A DNA stretch of 64,000 bases from Tenacibaculum agarivorans (GTDB lineage: Bacteria; Bacteroidota; Bacteroidia; Flavobacteriales; Flavobacteriaceae), in assembly GCF_001936575.1 (NCBI RefSeq), contig NZ_MSMP01000010.1:124001-188000 (forward strand). The letters run 5' to 3'. Both the position numbers and the translations under genes were made by a program. Below are positions 41,783 to 53,200 of the stretch, piece after piece. The notes under the pieces were generated by a model, which did no database searches, was not told the origin of the DNA, and saw nothing but the letters and a program-made list of their open reading frames with translations. The stretch's first letter is position 1. Each line of letters starts with the position of its first letter.

Positions 41783-42970
41783 ATGGCAAAAGGAACTTAC
41801 GATCGTTCGAAACCGCACTTAAACGTAGGTACAATCGGTCACGTAGATCACGGTAAAACTACATTAACTGCTGCTATTACTAAAGTATTAGCTGATGCAG
41901 GATTTTCTGAACAAAGAGCTTTTGATCAAATCGATAATGCTCCAGAAGAGAAAGAAAGAGGTATTACAATTAACTCTTCTCACGTAGAATATGCAACAGC
42001 AAACCGTCACTATGCACACGTTGACTGTCCAGGTCACGCCGATTATGTAAAGAACATGGTAACTGGTGCTGCTCAAATGGATGGTGCTATCTTAGTAGTT
42101 GCTGCTACTGATGGTCCAATGCCTCAAACTCGTGAGCACATCTTATTAGGACGTCAGGTAGGTATTCCAAGAATTGTAGTATTCATGAATAAAGTGGATA
42201 TGGTTGATGATGAGGAATTGCTAGAATTAGTAGAAATGGAAGTAAGAGAATTATTATCTTTCTATGAGTATGATGGAGATAATGGTCCTGTTGTTATGGG
42301 TTCTGCTTTAGGAGCTTTAAATGGAGAGCAAAAGTGGGTTGATACAGTTTTAGAATTAATGGAAGCTGTTGATACTTGGATTGAAGAGCCACCAAGAGAT
42401 ACTGAAAAAGATTTCTTAATGCCTATTGAAGATGTATTCTCAATTACAGGTCGTGGTACTGTTGCAACTGGTCGTATCGAAACTGGTATCATCAACTCTG
42501 GAGATCCTGTAGATATTATTGGTATGGGTGCTGAGAAGTTAGCTTCTACAGTAACTGGTATCGAAATGTTCCGTCAAATTTTAGATAGAGGAGAAGCAGG
42601 AGATAACGCTGGTATCTTATTAAGAGGTATTGCAAAAGAAGATATTAAAAGAGGAATGGTAATCTGTAAGCCAGGTTCTGTAACTCCACACGCTAAGTTT
42701 AAAGCTGAGGTATATATCTTAAAGAAAGAAGAAGGTGGTCGTCACACTCCTTTCCACAATAACTACCGTCCACAATTCTACGTGCGTACAACTGACGTAA
42801 CTGGTAATATTAACTTACCTGATGGAGTAGAAATGGTAATGCCAGGTGATAACTTAACTATTACAGTTGATTTAATTCAGCCTATCGCATTAAATACAGG
42901 TCTTCAGTTCGCTATCCGTGAAGGAGGTAGAACAGTTGGAGCTGGTCAGGTAACTGAAATTTTAGACTAA
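41783..42970 (+). CDS. tuf: Elongation factor Tu
   Basis: 395 residues. The GTPase domain has [18 protein letters not shown] and NKVDMVDD; the switch-I RGITIN is intact; the domain 2-3 segments [13 protein letters not shown] and [24 protein letters not shown] are conserved. It delivers aminoacyl-tRNA to the ribosome. No Shine-Dalgarno precedes it (AATTAATAATC). It lies between tRNA-Thr and tRNA-Trp, as in related genomes. A strong hairpin follows. Confidence 0.99.
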   Translation: MAKGTYDRSKPHLNVGTIGHVDHGKTTLTAAITKVLADAGFSEQRAFDQIDNAPEEKERGITINSSHVEYATANRHYAHVDCPGHADYVKNMVTGAAQMDGAILVVAATDGPMPQTREHILLGRQVGIPRIVVFMNKVDMVDDEELLELVEMEVRELLSFYEYDGDNGPVVMGSALGALNGEQKWVDTVLELMEAVDTWIEEPPRDTEKDFLMPIEDVFSITGRGTVATGRIETGIINSGDPVDIIGMGAEKLASTVTGIEMFRQILDRGEAGDNAGILLRGIAKEDIKRGMVICKPGSVTPHAKFKAEVYILKKEEGGRHTPFHNNYRPQFYVRTTDVTGNINLPDGVEMVMPGDNLTITVDLIQPIALNTGLQFAIREGGRTVGAGQVTEILD

Positions 42971-42995
42971 TAAGAAGTTAGTATATAAAAACAAT

Positions 42996-43024
42996 AAAGG
43001 TGTCCCAAACCTTGGGATACCTTT
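42996..43024 (+). terminator. Hairpin after tuf
   Basis: AAAGGTGTCCCAA pairs with TTGGGATACCTTT (13 bp, one G-U) around ACC, followed by ATAAAT. The short T-run suggests partial termination or processing ahead of tRNA-Trp. Confidence 0.65.
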
Positions 43025-43032
43025 ATAAATAA

Positions 43033-43105
43033 ACGGGTTTAGCTCAGTTGGTAGAGCACTGGTCTCCAAAACCAGGTGTCGGGAGTTCGAGCCTCTCAAC
43101 CCGTG
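43033..43105 (+). tRNA. tRNA-Trp (anticodon CCA)
   Basis: Acceptor ACGGGTT/AACCCGT, anticodon stem CTGGT/ACCAG around CTCCAAA (anticodon CCA), T loop GTTCGAGCC. It lies 15 bases ahead of secE. Confidence 0.97.
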
Positions 43106-43120
43106 CAAATTTTACAAGTA

Positions 43121-43312
43121 ATGAATAACTTTATACAATACATTAAAGACTCTTTTGAAGAATTGAGTACTAATATGACTTGGATTTCTCGTGAAGAAGC
43201 TCAAAAGTCAACTGTTGTAGTAGCGGTTTTTACAATCGTTTTTGCTATTGCAGTTGCTGCTATAGATAAAGTTTTTCAAACAAGTTTAGATAAATTTTTC
43301 AATTTATTTTAG
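43121..43312 (+). CDS. secE: Protein translocase subunit SecE
   Basis: 63 residues from the ATG at 43121 (MNNFIQYIKDSFEELSTNMTW). An in-frame ATG at 43076 lies inside tRNA-Trp and is rejected. The protein has the amphipathic EELSTNMTWISREEAQKST helix and one transmembrane segment (TVVVAVFTIVFAIAVAAIDKVF) of the short, single-TM SecE form that clamps SecY. It is followed after 3 bases by nusG. Confidence 0.95.
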   Translation: MNNFIQYIKDSFEELSTNMTWISREEAQKSTVVVAVFTIVFAIAVAAIDKVFQTSLDKFFNLF

Positions 43313-43315
43313 AAG

Positions 43316-43864
43316 ATGGCTGACTCAGTAATGAAATGGTATGTCGTGAGAGCGATAGGAGGTCAAGAGAATAAAGTAAAGTCTTATATTGAAACTGAGA
43401 TCGCCAGACACGGTTTATCTGATTATGTAAGTCAAGTAATTGTACCTACTGAGAAAGTTGTTCAGATAAGAAACGGTAAGAAAATAAATAGAGAAAGAGT
43501 TTATTTTCCAGGTTACATAATGGTCGAAGCTAATTTAGCTGGTGAGGTTCCTCACGTAATAAAAGCAGTTACTGGTGTAATTGGTTTTTTAGGTGAAACA
43601 AAAGGAGGTGATCCAGTTCCTATGCGTAAATCAGAGGTTAATAGAATGTTAGGTAAAGTTGATGAACTATCTGTTAATGAAGAAAACGTAGCTATACCTT
43701 ATGTAGTAGGAGAAACTGTAAAAGTAGTAGATGGACCTTTTAATGGATTTGATGGAATAGTAGAGAAGGTTAATGAAGAGAAACGTAAGCTTGAAGTAAT
43801 GGTGAAAATTTTCGGAAGGAAAACTCCATTAGAATTAAGCTACATGCAAGTAGAGAAAATATAA
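43316..43864 (+). CDS. nusG: Transcription termination/antitermination protein NusG
   Basis: 182 residues. The NGN domain opens KWYVVRAIGGQENKVKSYIE, includes RVYFPGYIMVEANL and ends near residue 110. The C-terminal KOW domain reads GETVKVVDGPFNGFDGIVEKV. It binds RNA polymerase and couples it to Rho or the ribosome. It is next to secE as in most bacteria. Confidence 0.97.
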   Translation: MADSVMKWYVVRAIGGQENKVKSYIETEIARHGLSDYVSQVIVPTEKVVQIRNGKKINRERVYFPGYIMVEANLAGEVPHVIKAVTGVIGFLGETKGGDPVPMRKSEVNRMLGKVDELSVNEENVAIPYVVGETVKVVDGPFNGFDGIVEKVNEEKRKLEVMVKIFGRKTPLELSYMQVEKI

Positions 43865-43928
43865 CTGTTACACATATATTTTGGATGTATTAGAGCTTCC
43901 ACAATAATACATTATTAAATCTTAAACA

Positions 43929-44366
43929 ATGGCAAAAGAAGTAAGTAAATTAGTTAAACTACAAGTTAGGGGAGGTGCTGCGAATCCATCGCCACCAGTT
44001 GGACCCGCTTTAGGTGCTGCCGGAGTTAACATCATGGAGTTCTGTAAGCAATTTAATGCTCGTACACAGGACAAACAAGGTAAAGTTTTACCTGTAGTGA
44101 TTACAGTATATACTGATAAATCATTTGAATTTGTTGTTAAAACTCCACCAGCTGCAGTACAATTACTAGAAGCGGCCAAAATTAAGAAAGGTTCAGGAGA
44201 GCCTAATAGAAACAAAGTAGCAAAAGTATCTTGGGATCAAATTAGAACTATTGCAGAAGACAAGATGGTTGATATGAATGCCTTCAAAGTTGAGTCTGCA
44301 ATGAGAATGATCGCTGGTACTGCACGCTCTATGGGATTAACAGTAACAGGTGATGCACCTGAATAA
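43929..44366 (+). CDS. rplK: 50S ribosomal protein L11
   Basis: 145 residues. [25 protein letters not shown] opening (here [20 protein letters not shown]), [15 protein letters not shown], and the C-terminal RNA-binding part ([29 protein letters not shown]) are all present. It binds the GTPase-associated region of 23S rRNA. Confidence 0.98.
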   Translation: MAKEVSKLVKLQVRGGAANPSPPVGPALGAAGVNIMEFCKQFNARTQDKQGKVLPVVITVYTDKSFEFVVKTPPAAVQLLEAAKIKKGSGEPNRNKVAKVSWDQIRTIAEDKMVDMNAFKVESAMRMIAGTARSMGLTVTGDAPE

Positions 44367-44387
44367 ACTTTAAAAAGATATTTAGAA

Positions 44388-45077
44388 ATGGCAATTACTA
44401 GAAAGCAAAAAGAAGCTCGTGCTAAGATAGATAGCTCTAAAGTTTATGACTTAAAGGATGCATCAGCATTAGTAAAAGAGATCACAAACGTAAAGTTTGA
44501 CGCATCTGTTGATCTAGCGGTACGCTTAGGAGTAGATCCTCGTAAAGCTAATCAAATGGTACGTGGAGTTGTAACTTTACCTCACGGGACAGGAAAAGAT
44601 GTAAAAGTATTAGCGTTAGTTACTCCAGATAAAGAGGCTGAAGCAAAAGAAGCTGGAGCAGATTATGTAGGTTTAGATGAATACTTACAGAAAATTAAAG
44701 GAGGATGGACAGACGTTGATGTTATTATAACTATGCCTAGTGTTATGGGTAAATTAGGGCCTTTAGGGCGTATTTTAGGACCTAGAGGGTTAATGCCTAA
44801 CCCAAAGACTGGTACAGTTACTATGGATGTTGCAAAAGCAGTAAAAGAAGTAAAAGCTGGTAAGATTGACTTTAAAGTTGATAAAACTGGTATTGTGCAT
44901 GCTGCTATCGGAAAAGTATCATTTGATGCTGATAAAATTTTCGAAAATGCAAATGAACTAGTTCAAACACTTATTAAATTAAAGCCAACAGCAGCAAAAG
45001 GAACTTATATTAAGAGTATTTTTATGTCTTCAACTATGAGTCCTAGTGTTCCTGTAGATGTAAAGTCTGTATCGTAG
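44388..45077 (+). CDS. rplA: 50S ribosomal protein L1
   Basis: 229 residues. Motifs include [51 protein letters not shown] and the final [17 protein letters not shown]. It forms the L1 stalk and is often an autogenous repressor of the rplK-rplA mRNA. The 21-base gap to rplK suggests one transcript. Confidence 0.98.
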   Translation: MAITRKQKEARAKIDSSKVYDLKDASALVKEITNVKFDASVDLAVRLGVDPRKANQMVRGVVTLPHGTGKDVKVLALVTPDKEAEAKEAGADYVGLDEYLQKIKGGWTDVDVIITMPSVMGKLGPLGRILGPRGLMPNPKTGTVTMDVAKAVKEVKAGKIDFKVDKTGIVHAAIGKVSFDADKIFENANELVQTLIKLKPTAAKGTYIKSIFMSSTMSPSVPVDVKSVS

Positions 45078-45097
45078 GCAGTTAAAATGTATCAATT

Positions 45098-45613
45098 ATG
45101 ACTAGAGAGGAAAAATCACAAGTAATACAAGATTTAACAGCGCAATTAGCAGATACTAACACTATTTATCTTGCAGATATTTCAGGTTTAGACGCAATAA
45201 CTACATCTAACCTACGTAGGGCTTGTTTTAAAGCTGACGTTAAATTGGCTGTTGTGAAGAACACATTGTTAGAGAAAGCAATGGAAGCTTCAGATAAAGA
45301 CTTTGGTGAGTTACCAGAAGTTTTAAAAGGTAATACTTCATTAATGATTGCAGAAGCTAGTAATGCACCTGCAAAAGTAATTAAGGAGTTTAGAAAGAAG
45401 TCGGATAAGCCTCTTCTTAAAGGAGCTTATGTTGAAGAAGCAATTTATGTTGGAGATGATCAACTAGATGCTCTTGTTAACATCAAGTCTCGTGAAGAAC
45501 TTATTGGAGACATCATTACATTATTACAATCGCCTGCTAAGAATGTTGTTTCAGCATTACAATCAGGAGGTAGTAAGTTATCTGGTATCTTAAAGACGTT
45601 ATCAGAGAAATAA
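45098..45613 (+). CDS. rplJ: 50S ribosomal protein L10
   Basis: 171 residues. MTREEKSQVIQDLTAQLADTNT opens the L10 fold; LRRACFKADVKLAVVKNTLL and the C-terminal helix (LVNIKSREELIGDIITLLQS and SALQSGGSKLSGILKTLSEK) that carries L7/L12 dimers are present. It is the base of the ribosomal stalk. Confidence 0.97.
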   Translation: MTREEKSQVIQDLTAQLADTNTIYLADISGLDAITTSNLRRACFKADVKLAVVKNTLLEKAMEASDKDFGELPEVLKGNTSLMIAEASNAPAKVIKEFRKKSDKPLLKGAYVEEAIYVGDDQLDALVNIKSREELIGDIITLLQSPAKNVVSALQSGGSKLSGILKTLSEK

Positions 45614-45657
45614 TTAAGCGCACTAATAAACAATAATAAAGAATTAAAACAATTAAA

Positions 45658-46035
45658 ATGGCAGATTTAAAAGAATTCGCAGAACAATTAGTTAACTTGA
45701 CTGTAAAAGAAGTTAATGAATTAGCAGATATTTTAAAAGAAGAATATGGTATAGAGCCTGCAGCAGCAGCTGTAGCAGTAGCAGGACCAGCTGGAGGAGC
45801 TGGAGGAGATGCTGGTGAAGAGAAAACTGAGTTTGACGTTATCTTAAAAGCAGCAGGAGGTTCTAAATTAGCTGTAGTTAAATTAGTTAAAGAATTAACT
45901 GGTTTAGGATTAAAAGAAGCTAAAGGTATCGTAGATAGCGCTCCAGCACCAGTTAAAGAAGGTGTATCTAAAGATGAGGCTGAAGGTCTTAAGAAGTCTT
46001 TAGAAGAAGCAGGAGCTGAAGTAGAGTTAAAGTAA
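45658..46035 (+). CDS. rplL: 50S ribosomal protein L7/L12
   Basis: 125 residues. The N-terminal dimer helix ([28 protein letters not shown]) is followed by an Ala/Gly hinge ([20 protein letters not shown]) and the factor-binding domain ([35 protein letters not shown]). The hinge is Gly-rich. Confidence 0.98.
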   Translation: MADLKEFAEQLVNLTVKEVNELADILKEEYGIEPAAAAVAVAGPAGGAGGDAGEEKTEFDVILKAAGGSKLAVVKLVKELTGLGLKEAKGIVDSAPAPVKEGVSKDEAEGLKKSLEEAGAEVELK

Positions 46036-46072
46036 GCTTACTCCCCACAATAAAGTGGGATAACAAAATTCA

Positions 46073-46110
46073 GGTTTAGGTGCTAGGACATTAAGTTCTA
46101 GCCCTAAACC
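46073..46110 (+). terminator. Attenuator-like hairpin between rplL and rpoB
   Basis: GGTTTAGG/CCTAAACC and the inner GCTAG/CTAGC pair across an 11-base loop with one bulged T, giving a 13-bp stem; the downstream ATTTTGTG is only moderately U-rich. It sits where E. coli also has its rplL-rpoB attenuator and should lower rpoBC relative to rplJL. The rest of the 245-base gap is AT-rich and holds nothing I recognise. Confidence 0.65.
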
Positions 46111-46280
46111 ATTTTGTGTATATATTTGTTCTTTTACATCACAACTTAATAACTTGTGTTTATTTTTTGACTTTTTTCTATTGATTATTAAATAGTTATT
46201 TTTTAAATTAAGTCAGAAAACTAGAAAAAAAACTTTATTAGTTTTAATAAGATATTTTTAATTCAAAAATAGTTACTCTT

Positions 46281-49200
46281 TTGGCAACGACAAAAACTAC
46301 TAAAAGAATCAACTTCGCATCATCTAAAATAGGAACTGACTATCCAGATTTCTTAGATATTCAGATAAAATCTTTTCAAGATTTTTTCCAATTACAAACG
46401 AAAGCAGAAGAGCGAGGTGAAGAAGGTTTATATAAAACCTTCATGGATAACTTCCCAATCACAGATACAAGAAATCAATTCGTATTAGAATTTTTAGATT
46501 ACTTTGTTGACCCTCCAAGATATAGCATTCAAGAATGTATTGAAAGAGGATTAACATACAGTGTTCCCCTAAAAGCAAGGTTAAAGTTATACTGTACAGA
46601 CCCTGAACATGAAGATTTTGAAACCATTGTTCAAGATGTGTACTTAGGAACTATTCCTTACATGAGTGGATCGGGAACATTTATTATTAATGGAGCAGAG
46701 AGAGTTGTTGTATCTCAATTACACCGTTCACCTGGTGTTTTCTTCGGTCAGTCTTTCCATGCCAATGGTACAAAGTTATATTCAGCAAGAGTAATTCCTT
46801 TTAAAGGATCTTGGATAGAGTTTGCTACTGATATTAATCAGGTAATGTATGCCTATATTGATAGAAAGAAAAAGTTACCTGTTACAACTTTATTTAGAGC
46901 AATCGGTTACGAAAGAGATAAAGATATTCTTGAAATTTTCGATTTAGCTGAGGAAATAAAAGTATCTAAAGCAGGACTAAAAAAGGTATTAGGAAGAAAA
47001 TTAGCTGCAAGGGTATTAAAAACATGGCATGAAGATTTCGTAGATGAAGATACTGGAGAAGTAGTATCTATAGAGCGTAACGAAATTATTTTTGATCGTG
47101 ATACAATCTTAGAGAAAGAACACGTAGATGAAATTATAGAGGCAGGTGCTAAAACTATCTTACTGCATAAGGAAGATAACCACATGGCCGATTACGCTAT
47201 AATTCATAATACATTACAAAAAGATCCAACTAACTCAGAAAAAGAGGCAGTTGAACATATATATCGTCAATTACGTAATGCTGAACCGCCAGATGAGGAA
47301 ACAGCAAGAGGTATAATTGATAAGTTATTCTTTTCTGAACAAAGATATAATTTAGGAGAAGTAGGTCGTTTTAGAATGAACACTAAACTTCAATTAAATG
47401 AGGATATAGATCAGAAAGTATTAACAAAGAATGATATCATTACTATTGTTAAGTATTTAATTGAGTTAATCAATTCAAAAGCTGAAGTAGATGATATTGA
47501 TCACTTATCTAACCGTCGTGTACGTACAGTAGGTGAGCAATTAGCAGGACAGTTTGGTGTCGGTTTAGCACGTATGGCACGTACTATTCGTGAGCGTATG
47601 AACGTTCGTGATAATGAAGTGTTTACTCCGATAGACTTAATTAATGCGAAGACATTATCTTCGGTAATTAATTCTTTCTTTGGAACCAATCAGTTATCTC
47701 AATTTATGGATCAAACTAATCCATTAGCAGAGATTACACACAAGCGTCGTTTATCTGCTTTAGGTCCTGGAGGTTTATCTAGAGAAAGAGCTGGTTTCGA
47801 GGTTCGTGACGTTCACTATACACACTATGGTCGTTTATGTCCTATTGAAACACCAGAAGGTCCAAACATTGGTCTTATTTCTTCTTTGGCAGTATATGCT
47901 AAAGTAAACCCAATGGGATTCATTGAAACTCCATATAAGAAAGTAACAGAAGGTAAAGTCTTAGCAGAAGATCCAATTTATTTGAGCGCAGAAGAAGAAG
48001 AAGGAATGAAGTTCGCTCAATCAAATATAGAGGTTAGAGAAGATGGTGCCATAGATAGAGATAAAGTAATTGCAAGAGAAGAGGGAGATTTCCCAGTAGT
48101 AACTCCTGAAGTTGTAAACTACATGGACGTTGCTCCTAACCAGATTGCTTCTATTTCTGCATCATTAATTCCTTTCTTGGAGCATGATGATGCAAACCGT
48201 GCTTTAATGGGATCAAACATGATGCGTCAGGCAGTACCATTATTAAGACCTGATTCACCTATTGTTGGAACTGGTTTAGAGCGTAGAGTAGCAAAAGATT
48301 CTAGAATATTAATCAATGCTGAAGGAGCTGGTGTAGTTGAGTATGTAGATGCAAACACAATTACCATAAAGTATGACAGAACTGATGATGAAAGATTGGT
48401 AAGTTTTGATACTGACGAAAAATCGTATGATTTAATTAAGTTTAGAAAAACAAACCAAGGAACAAATATCAACCTTAAGCCAATTGTTAGAAGAGGAGAC
48501 AGGGTAGAAGAAGGACAAGTTCTTTGTGAAGGTTATGCAACTCAACAAGGTGAGTTAGCTTTAGGTAGAAATATGAAAGTAGCCTTCATGCCTTGGAAAG
48601 GATATAACTTTGAGGATGCGATTGTGATATCTGAAAAAGTAGTTCGTGAAGATATCTTTACATCAATTCATATTGATGAATATTCTCTAGATGTTCGTGA
48701 TACAAAATTAGGAGCAGAAGAGCTAACAAATGACATTCCTAACGTTTCTGAAGAGGCAACTAAAGACCTTGACGAAAACGGAATGATTCGTATTGGAGCA
48801 GAAGTTAAGCCTGGTGATATTTTAATAGGAAAGATTACACCAAAAGGAGAATCTGATCCAACACCTGAAGAAAAATTATTAAGAGCAATCTTTGGAGATA
48901 AAGCAGGTGATGTAAAAGATGCATCATTAAAAGCTTCACCATCTTTAAAAGGTGTAGTTATTGATAAAAAACTATTCAAGAGAGCTGTTAAAGATAAGAA
49001 CAAGAGAGCTAGAGATAAAGAAGCTGTAGCTACTTTAGAAGCATCTTTTGTTTCAAAATTTGAAGATTTAAAAGATCGTTTAATTGAAAAATTATTCAAT
49101 CTAATAAGCGGAAAAACTTCTCAAGGAATTTATAATGATTTAGGAGAAGAAGTTTTACCAAAAGGTAAGAAGTTTACTCAAAAAATGTTAAACTCAGTAG

Positions 49201-50090
49201 ATGATTTTACACATTTAAATGGAACTTGGACAACAGACAAAGACCTTAATCAGTTAGTTGGTGAATTAATTCACAATTACAAAATTAAAGTAAACGATTT
49301 ACAAGGAGTTTTAAGACGTGAGAAGTTTACAATTTCTGTAGGAGATGAGTTACCAGCAGGTATTTTAAAATTAGCTAAAATTTACATTGCAAAGAAACGT
49401 AAATTGAAAGTTGGAGATAAAATGGCAGGACGTCACGGTAATAAAGGTATTGTTGCTAGAATTGTACGTCAAGAGGATATGCCATTCTTAGAAGATGGAA
49501 CACCTGTAGATATTGTATTAAATCCATTAGGGGTACCATCTCGTATGAATATTGGTCAGATTTATGAGACTGTTCTTGGATGGGCAGGTCTAAAATTAGG
49601 CCAAAAATTTGCAACACCTATTTTTGATGGAGCGTCTTTAAATGAGATTAATGCACTTACAGATGAAGCTGGAATACCTAGATTTGGTCATACTTATCTA
49701 TATGATGGTGGAACAGGTGAGCGTTTTGATCAACCAGCTACTGTTGGAGTAATTTATATGATTAAGTTAGGACACATGATTGAAGATAAAATGCATGCCC
49801 GTTCTATTGGACCTTACTCATTAATTACTCAGCAACCATTAGGAGGTAAAGCTCAGTTTGGAGGTCAGCGTTTTGGAGAAATGGAGGTTTGGGCTCTTGA
49901 GGCGTATGGAGCATCTAGTATTTTACGTGAGATACTTACAGTAAAATCTGATGATGTATTAGGTAGAGCTAAAGCTTATGAGAGTATAGTTAAAGGTGAA
50001 ACTATGCCAGAACCTGGATTACCAGAATCATTTAACGTATTAATGCACGAACTTAAAGGTTTAGGATTAGACGTTAAATTAGAAGAATAA
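46281..50090 (+). CDS. rpoB: RNA polymerase beta subunit
   Basis: 1269 residues starting at TTG ([22 protein letters not shown]). Core motifs are intact: the rifampicin-pocket stretch [20 protein letters not shown] and [34 protein letters not shown], and the C-terminal GHKGVVARI-equivalent [13 protein letters not shown] and [20 protein letters not shown]. It forms the catalytic core with beta'. Confidence 0.99.
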   Translation: MATTKTTKRINFASSKIGTDYPDFLDIQIKSFQDFFQLQTKAEERGEEGLYKTFMDNFPITDTRNQFVLEFLDYFVDPPRYSIQECIERGLTYSVPLKARLKLYCTDPEHEDFETIVQDVYLGTIPYMSGSGTFIINGAERVVVSQLHRSPGVFFGQSFHANGTKLYSARVIPFKGSWIEFATDINQVMYAYIDRKKKLPVTTLFRAIGYERDKDILEIFDLAEEIKVSKAGLKKVLGRKLAARVLKTWHEDFVDEDTGEVVSIERNEIIFDRDTILEKEHVDEIIEAGAKTILLHKEDNHMADYAIIHNTLQKDPTNSEKEAVEHIYRQLRNAEPPDEETARGIIDKLFFSEQRYNLGEVGRFRMNTKLQLNEDIDQKVLTKNDIITIVKYLIELINSKAEVDDIDHLSNRRVRTVGEQLAGQFGVGLARMARTIRERMNVRDNEVFTPIDLINAKTLSSVINSFFGTNQLSQFMDQTNPLAEITHKRRLSALGPGGLSRERAGFEVRDVHYTHYGRLCPIETPEGPNIGLISSLAVYAKVNPMGFIETPYKKVTEGKVLAEDPIYLSAEEEEGMKFAQSNIEVREDGAIDRDKVIAREEGDFPVVTPEVVNYMDVAPNQIASISASLIPFLEHDDANRALMGSNMMRQAVPLLRPDSPIVGTGLERRVAKDSRILINAEGAGVVEYVDANTITIKYDRTDDERLVSFDTDEKSYDLIKFRKTNQGTNINLKPIVRRGDRVEEGQVLCEGYATQQGELALGRNMKVAFMPWKGYNFEDAIVISEKVVREDIFTSIHIDEYSLDVRDTKLGAEELTNDIPNVSEEATKDLDENGMIRIGAEVKPGDILIGKITPKGESDPTPEEKLLRAIFGDKAGDVKDASLKASPSLKGVVIDKKLFKRAVKDKNKRARDKEAVATLEASFVSKFEDLKDRLIEKLFNLISGKTSQGIYNDLGEEVLPKGKKFTQKMLNSVDDFTHLNGTWTTDKDLNQLVGELIHNYKIKVNDLQGVLRREKFTISVGDELPAGILKLAKIYIAKKRKLKVGDKMAGRHGNKGIVARIVRQEDMPFLEDGTPVDIVLNPLGVPSRMNIGQIYETVLGWAGLKLGQKFATPIFDGASLNEINALTDEAGIPRFGHTYLYDGGTGERFDQPATVGVIYMIKLGHMIEDKMHARSIGPYSLITQQPLGGKAQFGGQRFGEMEVWALEAYGASSILREILTVKSDDVLGRAKAYESIVKGETMPEPGLPESFNVLMHELKGLGLDVKLEE

Positions 50091-50095
50091 TAATT

Positions 50096-50136
50096 AATCA
50101 AACTTGTTATTTCTTAATAGAGTAACAAGTTTGATT
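50096..50136 (+). other. Hairpin between rpoB and rpoC
   Basis: AATCAAACTTGTTA and TAACAAGTTTGATT form a perfect 14-bp stem around a 13-base loop, just after the rpoB stop. No T-run follows, so it looks like a processing or stabilising structure. Confidence 0.65.
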
Positions 50137-50177
50137 CAGTGTTTACATTTATATTTTTTAATAGCGCTTAGCTATTA

Positions 50178-50215
50178 GCTTTAAGCAGTAAAGCAAATAG
50201 CCAAAAGCTTAAAGC
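50178..50215 (+). repeat. AGC/TTAA-rich inverted repeat before rpoC
   Basis: GCTTTAAGC (50178-50186) pairs with GCTTAAAGC (50207-50215); nearby GCTATT/AATAGC add a further pair. The repeated AGC-AAA-GC words resemble dispersed hairpins seen between genes in flavobacteria. Confidence 0.5.
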
Positions 50216-50238
50216 ATTTTGCAAAGCAAAATAATATT

Positions 50239-53200
50239 ATGGCAAGAAAAAACGAAAAATACACTGTTAAGAAATTTAACAAAATTTCAATTGGTTTAGC
50301 ATCTCCTGAGTCTATTTTAGAAGCATCTAAAGGAGAAGTTTTAAAACCAGAAACAATAAACTACCGTACGCATAAACCCGAAAGAGATGGGCTTTTCTGT
50401 GAAAGAATCTTTGGTCCTGTAAAAGATTATGAATGTGCTTGTGGTAAATATAAAAGAATCCGATATAAAGGGATTGTTTGTGATCGATGTGGTGTTGAGG
50501 TAACTGAAAAGAAAGTTCGTAGAGATAGAGTAGGTCACATTAATTTAGTAGTACCAGTAGCTCATATTTGGTACTTCAGATCTTTACCTAACAAGATGGG
50601 ATATTTATTAGGATTACCATCTAAGAAGTTAGATATGATCATATACTATGAGCGTTATGTAGTAATCCAACCTGGTATTGCTAAAAATGCTGAAGGTGAA
50701 CCATTACAAAAATTAGATTTCTTAACAGAGGAAGAATATTTAGATATTGCAGATTCTTTACCTCAAGACAATCAATATTTAGAAGATTCAGATCCTAATA
50801 AGTTTATCGCTAAAATGGGGGCTGAGTGTTTAATTGAATTATTAGCTCGTATCGATTTAGATGAGTTATCTTACCAATTAAGACATAAAGCTAATACTGA
50901 AACTTCAAAGCAACGTAAAAATGAAGCATTAAAGCGTTTAAATGTTGTAGAAGCATTCAGAGAGTCTCAAAAGAATAGAGAGAACAAACCAGAGTGGATG
51001 ATCATGAAAGTGGTTCCAGTAATTCCACCAGAATTACGTCCACTAGTTCCATTAGATGGAGGTCGTTTTGCAACATCTGATTTAAATGATTTATATCGTC
51101 GTGTAATTATCCGTAACAACCGTTTAAAAAGATTAATGGAGATCAAAGCTCCTGAAGTAATCTTACGTAATGAGAAACGTATGTTACAAGAATCAGTAGA
51201 TTCATTATTCGATAATACACGTAAAGCTTCAGCGGTAAAAACAGAATCTAACAGACCATTAAAGTCTTTATCTGATAGTTTAAAAGGTAAACAAGGACGT
51301 TTCCGTCAAAACTTATTAGGTAAGCGTGTTGATTATTCTGCACGTTCTGTAATTGTTGTTGGACCTGAATTAAAATTATATGAATGTGGATTGCCAAAAG
51401 ATATGGCGGCTGAGTTATACAAACCTTTTGTAATTCGTAAACTAATCGAAAGAGGTATTGTAAAAACAGTAAAATCTGCAAAGAAAATTATAGATAGAAA
51501 AGAGCCTGTGGTTTGGGATATTCTTGAAAATGTAATTAAAGGACATCCAGTATTACTAAACCGTGCTCCTACGTTACACCGTCTAGGAATTCAAGCATTC
51601 CAACCTAAATTAATTGAAGGTAAAGCGATTCGTTTACACCCATTAGTATGTACGGCATTTAACGCCGATTTTGATGGAGATCAAATGGCGGTTCATTTAC
51701 CTTTAGGACCAGAAGCTATCTTAGAAGCGCAATTATTAATGTTAGCTTCTCATAATATTTTAAACCCTGCAAATGGTGCACCAATTACAGTACCATCTCA
51801 GGATATGGTATTAGGATTATACTACATGACTAAAGAGCGTAAGTCTACTCCAGAATTAGAAATAAAAGGAGAAGGATTAACTTTCTATTCTCCGGAAGAA
51901 GTTACTATCGCTTACAATGAGAAGAAAGTAGACTTAAATGCTGGAATCAAAGTACGTACTAAAGATTTTAATGAAGAAGGTGAACTAACTACTCAAATTA
52001 TAGAAACTACTGTAGGTAGAGTCTTATTTAATGAAGTAGTTCCTGAAGCAGCAGGTTATATCAATGAGGTATTAACTAAAAAATCGTTAAGAGGAATTAT
52101 TGGAGGTATCTTAAAAGTAACAAGTATTCCTGCTGTTGGTGAATTCCTTGATCAGATTAAGAATATGGGATATAAATTTGCCTTCCAAGGTGGTTTATCA
52201 TTCTCATTAGGAGATATTATTATTCCTGAAGAAAAGCACACCATGATTGCTGAAGCTAACAAAGAAGTGGATGGAATCATCATGAACTATAACATGGGTA
52301 TGCTTACTCAAAAGGAACGTTATAACCAGGTAATTGATATTTGGGGTAGAACCAACAATCAATTAACTGAATTATCGATGAAGCGTTTACGTGAAGATCA
52401 ACAAGGATTTAACTCAGTATTTATGATGTTAGATTCTGGAGCTCGTGGATCTAAAGAGCAGATTCGTCAGCTAACAGGTATGCGTGGATTAATGGCAAAA
52501 CCTAAAAAATCTACAGCAGGTGGTGGAGAGATTATTGAAAACCCAATCTTATCTAACTTTAAGGAAGGACTTTCAATTTTAGAATACTTCATCTCTACGC
52601 ACGGTGCTCGTAAAGGATTAGCAGATACGGCCTTAAAAACTGCCGATGCAGGTTACTTAACTCGTCGTTTAGTTGATGTATCACAAGACGTAATTGTTAA
52701 CGAAGAAGACTGTGGAACATTAAGAGGTTTAGAAATTACTCCATTAAAGAAGAATGATGAGATTGTTGAATCTTTAGCAGATAGAATTGAAGGTAGAGTT
52801 TCTTTACATGAAGTATATCATCCAGTAACTGATGAAGTACTTTTACAGGCAGGTGAATTAATCACTGAAAAGTCAGCTAAAAATGTTCAATCAGCAGGAA
52901 TAGATAGAGTAGAAGTTCGTTCTCCATTAACATGTGAATCTAAACAAGGTATTTGTGCACAATGTTATGGTAAGAGTTTATCTACTGCTAAGAAAGTTCA
53001 AAAAGGAGAAGCGGTTGGTGTAATAGCAGCGCAATCTATTGGAGAACCAGGTACACAGTTAACGTTACGTACATTCCACGTTGGAGGGGTAGCAGGAAAC
53101 ATTTCTGAAGATAATAAGCTAATCGCTAAATTTGAAGGTAATGTTAAAATAGAAGACTTACGTACTGTTAAAGGTAAAGATAATGCTGGAGAAGAAATTG

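Noticed and set aside
41284..43105. Repeats across the tRNA cluster as a CRISPR-like array
   Set aside because: The shared words are tRNA D-arm and T-arm sequences; spacing and folding fit five tRNA genes.
43076..43120. Upstream ATG giving a 78-residue SecE
   Set aside because: It would start inside tRNA-Trp; the ATG at 43121 gives the standard SecE N-terminus.
48668..49099. 143-codon minus-strand frame inside rpoB
   Set aside because: It is fully antisense to conserved rpoB codons and its protein has no recognisable features.
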